Positions 8,663-14,668 of a stretch of 64,000 bases of DNA are shown in pieces. Both the position numbers and the translations under genes were made by a program. The first letter of the stretch is position 1; each line of letters starts with the position of its first letter. This DNA comes from Streptomyces sp. NRRL S-340 (GTDB taxonomy: Bacteria > Actinomycetota > Actinomycetes > Streptomycetales > Streptomycetaceae): assembly GCF_000720185.1 (NCBI RefSeq), contig NZ_JOIY01000006.1, positions 1 to 64,000 on the forward strand, given 5' to 3'. The notes under the pieces are model-generated. The model was given only the letters and a program-made list of their open reading frames with translations, made no database searches and was not told where the DNA came from.

Positions 8663-9550
8663 TCACCAGAGGGTCACCGCCAATCGGGCCGTCGCGCCCG
8701 CCCCGGCCAGTTGCGCCGCCGTGGAACGCGGCACAGCCAGCGTGACCAGGGCATTGTCCGTGCCGCTTCCGCCGGCGGTCCCCTCGCCGGTGCCCATGAC
8801 CGAACCCATGTGCCCGGCCGCGCCGGGACCGCCGAGGGGCTCCGGGGCCCTGCTCACCCGTGCTCCGGAGGCCACCACCCGGGCCCGGCCGCCCGCGGCC
8901 GGGTCGGGGACGGCGATCACGTCCACCCGGTCGCCGGGGCGCAGCAGCCGGACCGTCGCCGCGTCGGCGACGCGCACGGGCACGGTCACCGTCCGGTCCG
9001 TGTCCGCGGCGCGGGCGCCGTGGACGGAGGCGGCCGGGCCGGCCGACGGCCGTGGGTGTCCGCGGGCGGGGGCGCCGCGTGCGGCGTCCGCGTCCGGTGT
9101 CAGCCGCGGGCCCGCGGCCACCAGCGCGGCGGCCGTGACCGCCAGAGCGGCCGCCACGGCCCGTCCGCGCTGCCGCAGCAGCCGGCGCAGCCGGTACCGG
9201 CCGCCCCGCACGCGCACGGGGGCGAAGTGCGGCACCTCGCACGGCTCCGGGGCTTCCGTGCCGGGCGGGCAGGAGGACGGCCGGCAGGTGGGAAAGCGGT
9301 CAGCGGCCGCGAATCGGTCAGCGGTCGCCAGCTGGTCACCGGTCGTCACGTGGTCTTCGGGCGCCGGGCGGCCGACGGCGGGGGACGCAGAGGGGTCCGC
9401 TGCCGTAGCGCGGTATGTGGCCGGCGGGCTGTCCGCGGCCGCCGAAAGGGACGACGGGCGGGTCGAGGAGAGAGACGCGGACGAGGACGAGAGGAACGCG
9501 GACGAGGGGAACGCGGACGAGGCCGGGAAGGGCGTGGACGAGAGGGACAT
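8663..9550 (-). CDS. SAF-domain membrane protein, RcpC/CpaB-like
   Basis: A protein of about 295 residues resembling RcpC/CpaB pilus-assembly proteins, which act at the outer face of the membrane. It has a long Ser/Ala-rich N-terminus, a basic stretch (RLRRLLRQRGR), one membrane segment (AVAAALAVTAAALVAAG) and a C-terminal part with LLRPGDRVDVIAVPD, typical of the CpaB C-terminal beta domain. Streptomyces generally lack a complete Flp/Tad pilus, so its present role is unclear. The start is uncertain: ATG 9550 and GTG 9559 both fit, and the Ser-rich N-terminal 60 residues could be non-coding if translation starts later. No pilus genes adjoin it. Confidence 0.7.
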   Translation of the reverse strand: MSLSSTPFPASSAFPSSAFLSSSSASLSSTRPSSLSAAADSPPATYRATAADPSASPAVGRPAPEDHVTTGDQLATADRFAAADRFPTCRPSSCPPGTEAPEPCEVPHFAPVRVRGGRYRLRRLLRQRGRAVAAALAVTAAALVAAGPRLTPDADAARGAPARGHPRPSAGPAASVHGARAADTDRTVTVPVRVADAATVRLLRPGDRVDVIAVPDPAAGGRARVVASGARVSRAPEPLGGPGAAGHMGSVMGTGEGTAGGSGTDNALVTLAVPRSTAAQLAGAGATARLAVTLW

Positions 9551-9689
9551 GGGAGTCACCACCTGCGCTCGGGACACCGGCGTGGAACCGGCTTGCGATG
9601 CCACGATGAGGCCTCGCGCCGTGCGCCGCCGCAGCCCGTGCGTTACTCGCTGGTTGTGGACAACTCCCTCACCCGAAGGAGAGGTTCCG

Positions 9690-9723
9690 CCTGCTTCGGA
9701 CGGGGGCGGCCGTCCGGAGCAGG
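9690..9723 (-). terminator. Hairpin terminator after mtnP
   Basis: A 14-bp stem, CCTGCTTCGGACGG (9690-9703) against CCGTCCGGAGCAGG (9710-9723), with one G-U-type mismatch and a 6-nt loop. It lies 18 nt beyond the mtnP stop. No U-tract follows, which is usual for high-GC actinobacteria. Confidence 0.65.
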
Positions 9724-9740
9724 GGCGGTGCACACCTTCG

Positions 9741-10574
9741 CTACGGCAGCGCGAAGCCCGGGTCCATCCCGCCCAGGGCGTTCGCGCACAGGCAGTCGCG
9801 CTCCCCGGTCGGCGGCAGCGCGGCCACCGTGTCGAACAGCACCCCGCGCAGCCGTTCCACGTTGGCGGCGAACACCCGCAGCACCTCCTCGTGGGAGACG
9901 CCCTCACCGCTCGCCGCGCCCGCGTCGAGATCCGTGACGAGGGTCAGCGAGGTGTAACACAGCTCCAGTTCCCGGGCGAGCGCGGCCTCGGGGTGTCCGG
10001 TCATGCCCACCACCGACCAGCCCTGCGCCTGGTGCCACAGCGACTCGGCGCGGGTCGAGAAGCGCGGGCCCTCCACGACGACGAGGGTGCCGCCGTCGAC
10101 GGCCTCCCAGTTCCGCCCGTGCGCCGCCTTCAGCGCGGCGGCCCGGCCCGCGGGGCAGTAGGGGTCGGCGAGCGAGACGTGCACCACGTTGGGGAGGGTG
10201 CCGTCGGGCAGCGGCAGTCCGTCGAAGTACGTCTGCTCCCGGGACTTCGTACGGTCGGCGAACTGGTCCGGCACGAGGAGCGTGCCCGGACCGTACTCCG
10301 GGCGCAGACCGCCCACCGCGCACGGGCCGAGCACCTGGCGCACGCCGACGGAGCGCAGCGCCCACAGGTTGGCCCGGTAGTTGATGCGGTGCGGGGGAAG
10401 ATGGTGGCTGCGGCCGTGGCGGGGCAGGAAAGCGACCCGCCGCCCGGCGATCTCGCCGAGGAAGAGGGAGTCGCTGGGCGCGCCGTACGGCGTGTCGACG
10501 CGGACCTCGGTCACCTCGTCCAGGAACGAGTAGAAGCCGGAACCGCCGATGACACCGATCTCTGCGTTCACCAT
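9741..10574 (-). CDS. mtnP: S-methyl-5'-thioadenosine phosphorylase
   Basis: Cleaves methylthioadenosine (or a closely related 6-oxopurine nucleoside) with phosphate, giving adenine and methylthioribose 1-phosphate for methionine salvage. Typical features are IGVIGGSGFY at the N-terminus, FLPRHGRSHHLPPHRINYRAN (phosphate/ribose binding), and VVVEGPRFSTRAES then VVGMTGHPEAALARELE with the Met that contacts the base. It is 277 residues, normal for the family. ATG 10574 is chosen because TAGTGT (10587-10582, minus) sits 7 nt before it, suggesting leaderless expression. Some homologues act on methylthioinosine or other purine nucleosides, so substrate is inferred. Confidence 0.88.
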   Translation of the reverse strand: MVNAEIGVIGGSGFYSFLDEVTEVRVDTPYGAPSDSLFLGEIAGRRVAFLPRHGRSHHLPPHRINYRANLWALRSVGVRQVLGPCAVGGLRPEYGPGTLLVPDQFADRTKSREQTYFDGLPLPDGTLPNVVHVSLADPYCPAGRAAALKAAHGRNWEAVDGGTLVVVEGPRFSTRAESLWHQAQGWSVVGMTGHPEAALARELELCYTSLTLVTDLDAGAASGEGVSHEEVLRVFAANVERLRGVLFDTVAALPPTGERDCLCANALGGMDPGFALP

Positions 10575-10590
10575 GCACCGCACACTAGCC

Positions 10591-10748
10591 GCCCGCCCGG
10601 AACACCGGCCGCCCGCCCGTGACCTCAGCCGTCGGGGCGCGACCTCGGTAGCCTGCCCGGTACCTCAGCGACCTGTCCGCGACCTCAGCGGCCCCCCGGA
10701 ACACCGGCCCCCCGGGACACCGGCCGCCCGCCCGGAACACCGGCCGCC
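10591..10748. repeat. 23-bp direct repeats around GGAACACCGGCC
   Basis: A 23-bp sequence is repeated exactly at 10591-10613 and 10726-10748. Its core GGAACACCGGCC also occurs at 10698-10709, and a variant GGACACCGGCC at 10715-10725. These fill most of the gap between mtnP and the fmdB-family gene; no coding sequence is seen in it. Confidence 0.7.
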
Positions 10749-10803
10749 AGGGCGAAGACGCGGGAGCCGGCCGCGGCAGTGGGGCGGCGGAGGAGACACC
10801 GAA

Positions 10804-10831
10804 GACCCCGCCGTCCGGTGACGGCAGGGTC
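10804..10831 (-). terminator. Hairpin terminator after the fmdB-family gene
   Basis: A 12-bp stem with one mismatch, GACCCCGCCGTC (10804-10815) and GACGGCAGGGTC (10820-10831), closed by a 4-nt loop. It lies 15 nt downstream of the stop codon on the minus strand. Confidence 0.6.
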
Positions 10832-10845
10832 CTGGAAGCGGTGCG

Positions 10846-11187
10846 TCAGGCGGCGGAGCTGCCCGCGGAACTCGTGGACGACGAGGACGCCGACGAACCG
10901 GAGCCGGACGACGAGGAACCCGACGAGGACGAGGACGAGGAGTCGGAGGACCCCGAGGACGACGTGGCCGACGACTTCGACGACGACGCGGGGCTGCTGC
11001 TCGACGAGGAGCCGCGGCTGTCGTTGCGGTAGAAGCCGGACCCCTTGAAGACAATGCCGACCGCGGAGAACACCTTCTTCAGGCGGCCACCGCAGTTGGG
11101 GCACTCGGTGAGTGCGTCGTCGGTGAACTTCTGCACCGCCTCGAGGCCCTCGCCGCACTCGGTGCACTGGTACTGATAGGTGGGCAC
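10846..11187 (-). CDS. FmdB-family zinc-ribbon protein, probable Ruc-type redox chaperone
   Basis: A 113-residue protein. Residues 1-55 form a zinc ribbon with two CxxC pairs (CTEC and CPNC) and the FmdB-family core. Residues about 57-113 are almost pure Ser/Gly/Ala and predicted disordered. This layout matches Mycobacterium tuberculosis Rv0991c (Ruc), a heat-induced chaperone controlled by HrcA and activated by oxidation of its zinc cysteines. The neighbourhood agrees: mscL on one side and fau-galU-moeA-rimJ beyond, as in M. tuberculosis. The GTG start follows a strong AGGAGG at 7-nt spacing. A CIRCE operator lies just upstream. Chaperone activity here is inferred from orthology and regulation, not shown. 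Confidence 0.88.
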   Translation of the reverse strand: MPTYQYQCTECGEGLEAVQKFTDDALTECPNCGGRLKKVFSAVGIVFKGSGFYRNDSRGSSSSSSPASSSKSSATSSSGSSDSSSSSSSGSSSSGSGSSASSSSTSSAGSSAA

Positions 11188-11197
11188 TGTCTTCCTC

Positions 11198-11224
11198 CTG
11201 GCACTCTCACTCGATGAGTGCTAA
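11198..11224 (-). promoter_or_regulatory. CIRCE heat-shock operator (HrcA binding site)
   Basis: Read on the minus strand, the sequence is TTAGCACTC, 9 nt, GAGTGCCAG. The CIRCE consensus is TTAGCACTC-N9-GAGTGCTAA, so the first half is perfect and the second matches 7 of 9 with the exact 9-nt spacer. It ends 11 nt before the start codon, partly overlapping the ribosome binding site. A -10-like CTATGGAT lies just upstream. Binding of HrcA here would block transcription until heat shock. HrcA itself is not in this window. Confidence 0.85.
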
Positions 11225-11254
11225 CGACGATCCATAGTGACGTATTCCTCGGCG

Positions 11255-12550
11255 TCAGTCCACTGCGACGGGTTCGCGGTGACCGACGCCACGTGCCACC
11301 AGGCGGCTGTCGGCCCGCTCGGTGAGCCGCGACCGCAGGGTGACCAGGGTCAGCAGCGCGAGCACCGTACCGGCCATCGGGACCAGGAATCCGGCGCCGC
11401 CCCACAGGCGGTCCTCCAGTTGTCCGGCCACGGTGACCGCGGCGGCCTGGCCGAGCGCGACCGCGCCGGTGAGCCAGGTGAACGCCTCGGTCCTGGCGCC
11501 TGCCGGGACCAGGCCCTCGACCAGCGTGTAGCCGGTGATCAGCGCGGGCGCGATGCACATGCCGACCAGCAGGCCGAGTGCGGCGAGCAGCAGCACCGAG
11601 TGCGCGGTCCACAGCGCGGACGCGGCCAGCGCCAGGGCGGTGTAGCCGACGACCAGGCGGCGCTGCGGGGCCACCTTCCAGGCGATGGCGCCGCAGACGA
11701 TGCCGGAGAGCATGTTGCCGGCGGCGAAGGTCCCGTACAGGACGCCGTTGAGGCCGGGCTCGCCGATCGACTCCGTGAAGGCGGCCAGCGAGACCTGCAT
11801 GCCGCCGAAGACGGAGCCGATGCCCAGGAAGGTCACGATCAGCACCCGCACACCGGGGATGCTGAGGGCCGAGGCGTGCCGCACGCGCGCGTGCCCGCCG
11901 CCGGAGACGGGCGGCTGGGTGCGCTTCTGCGCGGCGAAGAGCAGACCGCCGACCAGGGTCAGCGCGGACTCCGTGAACAGGCCGGCCGCCGGGGCGAGGG
12001 CCGTGCACAGGGCGGTGGCGAGCAGCGGGCCGAAGACGAAGGTCAGCTCGTCGGTGACCGATTCGAAGGCCGCCGCCGTGGTCATCAGCGGTGAGTCCTT
12101 GAGCGTCACGCCCCAGCGGGCGCGCACCATGGGCCCGACCTGCGGCACCGAGGCACCGGTCGGCACGGCTGCCACGAACAGTGCCCACAGGGGGGCGTGC
12201 GCCAGCGCGAGCGCGGTCAGCGTCAGGCCCGCCGCGGTGTGGACCAGTACACCGGGCAGCAGGACGGCGCGCTGCCCGTAACGGTCGGCGAGGCGTCCGC
12301 TGTAGGGCGCGAACAGCGCCATGGAGACGCCGGTGACGGCCGCGGTGGCGCCCGCCGCGCCGTAGGAGCCGGTGGTGTGCTGCACGAGCAGCACGATGGA
12401 GATGGTGAGCATCGCGAACGGCTGGCGCGCGGCGAAACCGGGGAGCAGGAACGTCCAGGCACCGCGGGTGCGCAGCAGTTGCCCGTATCCGGGTCGGGAG
12501 GTAGCCGTCGAGGTCTTCGCGGGGTCGGTGGTGGTGACCGCGGATCCCAC
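11255..12550 (-). CDS. Major facilitator superfamily transporter
   Basis: A 431-residue protein with about 12 membrane segments and the MFS loop 2-3 motif (GRLADRYGQRAVL). It resembles drug/metabolite:H+ efflux pumps, for example QPFAMLTISIVLLVQHTTGSY in TM1 and the Gly/Pro-rich TM5 region GASVPQVGPMVRARW. The cargo cannot be told from sequence. The GTG start is preceded by AGAAAGG. A TAGGAT-like -10 at 12729-12724 (minus) would give a leader of about 165 nt containing two small hairpins. Confidence 0.85.
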   Translation of the reverse strand: MGSAVTTTDPAKTSTATSRPGYGQLLRTRGAWTFLLPGFAARQPFAMLTISIVLLVQHTTGSYGAAGATAAVTGVSMALFAPYSGRLADRYGQRAVLLPGVLVHTAAGLTLTALALAHAPLWALFVAAVPTGASVPQVGPMVRARWGVTLKDSPLMTTAAAFESVTDELTFVFGPLLATALCTALAPAAGLFTESALTLVGGLLFAAQKRTQPPVSGGGHARVRHASALSIPGVRVLIVTFLGIGSVFGGMQVSLAAFTESIGEPGLNGVLYGTFAAGNMLSGIVCGAIAWKVAPQRRLVVGYTALALAASALWTAHSVLLLAALGLLVGMCIAPALITGYTLVEGLVPAGARTEAFTWLTGAVALGQAAAVTVAGQLEDRLWGGAGFLVPMAGTVLALLTLVTLRSRLTERADSRLVARGVGHREPVAVD

Positions 12551-12945
12551 GGCCCGTGCCTTTCTGCCGCCTGGTAGCGCGGGCCCTTGGGTGCGGGCGC
12601 GCCGAGAGCTGTCCTCTTGCGCGGACTGCGGTAGATGCCGGCGCCCACTCGGAGCGTCCCGACCGCCATACGGTCGCGCCAGCTCTGCGTCAGGCAGAGT
12701 TGGTTCGATCAGGGTGCGCCTTCATCCTACAGGGACGGAAGGCTTGTGCCCCTGTGAAAGCGAGCACCACGGGCGCCCTGCCCTGCGTTCGGCACAGGGG
12801 AGGAACCGGGGTGAGGGATCCCCACGGACCCGGCCCCACGACCCCGGCGCACCGCCACCCCGGCGGCCCCAGGAACTCCAGAGCGTCCGGAGCCCCGGGC
12901 CCCAGAGTTCTCACGAACCCTGCGGCCCGTGCACCTCCAGGCCCC
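12551..12945. other. Intergenic region with structured leader before the MFS gene
   Basis: No coding sequence is supported in these 395 nt. On the minus strand a -10-like TAGGAT (12729-12724) is followed by two adjacent small hairpins: CTCTGC/GCAGAG (12683-12699) and GACCG/CGGTC (12661-12675). They could form a regulatory leader for the MFS gene. The part next to the antiporter stop is Pro-codon-like GC-rich sequence with weak inverted repeats only. Confidence 0.5.
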
Positions 12946-14457
12946 TCACGACCCCCCGCTCGCCGTGGCGCCGTTCGCGCCCAGCCAGCTCGCCAGCTTG
13001 CCGCCCCGGCCGACCGCGCGCAGCCGCCGTTCCGCCGCCTCGCGGACCGGGTCGGTGGCGACCACGAGGAGTTCGTCGCCCCGCCGCAGGACGGTCGTCG
13101 GCAGCGGGACAAACGATTTTCCCTCGCGGACGACCAGGGTGACCGCGGATCCGGCGGGCAGCCGCAGCTCGGCCACCTCCACGCCGTGCATCCGCGAGCC
13201 CTCCGGGATGGCGACGGACAGCAGGTGGCCGCGCAGCCGCTCCAGGGGCGCCGACTCGATGCCGAGGTCGGCGGCCTCCTGGCCCTGGCCGAGCCGGAGC
13301 TTGCGGGCCAGCCAGGGCAGCGTCGGGCCCTGCACCAGGGTGTAGACCACGACGAGCACGAAGACGATGTTGAAGATGCGGCCGCTGGCGTCGACGCCGT
13401 TCACCATGGGGATGGTGGCCAGGATGATGGGGACGGCGCCGCGCAGTCCGGCCCAGGACATCAGGGCCTGCTCCGGCCAGGGCACCCGGAACGGCAGCAG
13501 GCTCAGCAGCACGCTCAGCGGCCGCGCGACCATGGTCAGGATCAGGCCGATGAGCAGGGCGGGCACGAAGTCGTCGAGCAGTTCGTGCGGCGTGACCAGA
13601 AGACCCAGCAGGACGAACATGCCGATCTGGGCGATCCAGCCGAGCCCCTCGGCGAAGCCGCGGGTGGCGGGCCAGTGCGGCAGCTTGGCGTTGCCGAGGA
13701 CCATGGACGCCAGGTAGACGGCGAGGAAGCCGCTGCCGTGGGTCAGCGCTCCGGCGGCGTAGGCGGTGACCGCGATCGCCATCACGGCGATCGGGTAGAG
13801 GCCGGAGGCGGGCAGGGCGACGTGCTTGAGCCCCCAGGAGCCGAGCCAGCCCACCGCGAGACCGATCGCGGCGCCGATGGCCAGCTCCAGAGCTATCTCG
13901 CCCACCAGGACGTACCAGTGCTCGACGGGGCCGGCCGTGGAGAAGGCGACGACGAGGATGACGACCGGGGCGTCGTTGAAGCCGGACTCGGCCTCCAGGG
14001 TGCCCGTCACGCGCGCGGGCAGGGGGACGCGCCGCAGGACCGAGAAGACGGCCGCCGCGTCCGTCGAGGAGACGACCGCACCGATGATGAGGGCCTGGCG
14101 CCACTCCAGCCCGGTCAGGTAGTGGGCGCCGGCGGCCGTGACGCCGACGCTGACCGCGACCCCGACCAGAGCCAGCACGGAGGCGGACGGGAGAACCGGC
14201 CGGATCTCCTTCCACTTCGTGCCGAGACCGCCCTCGGCGAGGATCACGACGAGGGCCGCGTATCCGATGACCTGGGTCATCTCGGCGTTGCTGAAGTGGA
14301 CGTGACCGAGGCCGTCCTGCCCCATGAGGATGCCGATCCCCAGGTAGACGAGCAGGCTGGGGAGCCCGCTGCGCGAGGAGATCCGTACCGCCGCGACCGC
14401 GACGAGCAGGACGAGGGAGCAGGCGAGCAGGAGCTGGTTGAGGTGCTGGACAGTCAG
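12946..14457 (-). CDS. NhaP2/CvrA-type potassium/proton antiporter with RCK_C domain
   Basis: Exchanges K+ (or Na+) for protons across the membrane. It has about 12-13 membrane segments of the CPA1 type, including the SSTDAAAVFSVL and GFNDAPVVILV ion-binding motifs, then a soluble C-terminal TrkA-C (RCK_C) domain (about residues 405-485) that usually senses nucleotides. The first ATG, at 14325, would remove TM1. In-frame sequence upstream encodes a complete TM1 (LLLACSLVLLVAVAAVRIS) back to a CTG at 14457, preceded by GGGGAAGGAA. An in-frame TAA lies 15 codons further up with no ATG, GTG or TTG between. CTG is therefore the best start (503 aa). Confidence 0.88.
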   Translation of the reverse strand: MTVQHLNQLLLACSLVLLVAVAAVRISSRSGLPSLLVYLGIGILMGQDGLGHVHFSNAEMTQVIGYAALVVILAEGGLGTKWKEIRPVLPSASVLALVGVAVSVGVTAAGAHYLTGLEWRQALIIGAVVSSTDAAAVFSVLRRVPLPARVTGTLEAESGFNDAPVVILVVAFSTAGPVEHWYVLVGEIALELAIGAAIGLAVGWLGSWGLKHVALPASGLYPIAVMAIAVTAYAAGALTHGSGFLAVYLASMVLGNAKLPHWPATRGFAEGLGWIAQIGMFVLLGLLVTPHELLDDFVPALLIGLILTMVARPLSVLLSLLPFRVPWPEQALMSWAGLRGAVPIILATIPMVNGVDASGRIFNIVFVLVVVYTLVQGPTLPWLARKLRLGQGQEAADLGIESAPLERLRGHLLSVAIPEGSRMHGVEVAELRLPAGSAVTLVVREGKSFVPLPTTVLRRGDELLVVATDPVREAAERRLRAVGRGGKLASWLGANGATASGGS

Positions 14458-14517
14458 TGGCGGTTCCTTCCCCGAGTTCTCCGCGTTCTCCGGTTACTTC
14501 GTTACCTTACCTAACTC

Positions 14518-14539
14518 TTGACGCTTTCTTGACGCTTCC
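14518..14539. repeat. 11-bp tandem repeat TTGACGCTTTC/TTGACGCTTCC
   Basis: Two adjacent near-identical 11-mers, differing at one base, lie in the divergent intergenic region between the antiporter and the acylase. TTGACG resembles a -35 hexamer on the plus strand and the 11-nt period is about one helical turn. Either tandem -35 elements or activator half-sites are possible. Confidence 0.5.
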
Positions 14540-14668
14540 GGCGGCCTGATCGAACGCCCGTGCCTGCCTGGACCCGACTCCGCGTCAAGGGGCACAGGGT
14601 CCTGCGCCTATGGTTGCTCCAGCACTCCAGTACCGCCTGCCGCTCGCGTTAGGACAGCAAGGACAGCG

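Noticed and set aside
5277..9242. A 1321-codon open frame on the minus strand crossing several genes
   Set aside because: Only its 3' part is the P1-family hydrolase. The rest is an Arg/Gly-rich shadow of ltrA, mscL and the SAF gene caused by lack of stop codons in high-GC DNA.
10841..11032. Acidic 63-codon plus-strand frame rich in Asp and Glu
   Set aside because: It is the complement of the Ser-rich tail of the FmdB/Ruc gene, whose GTG, SD and CIRCE support the minus strand.
12690..13112. A 140-codon minus-strand frame overlapping the antiporter 3' end
   Set aside because: Out of frame with the antiporter, Arg/Ala-rich, without ribosome site.
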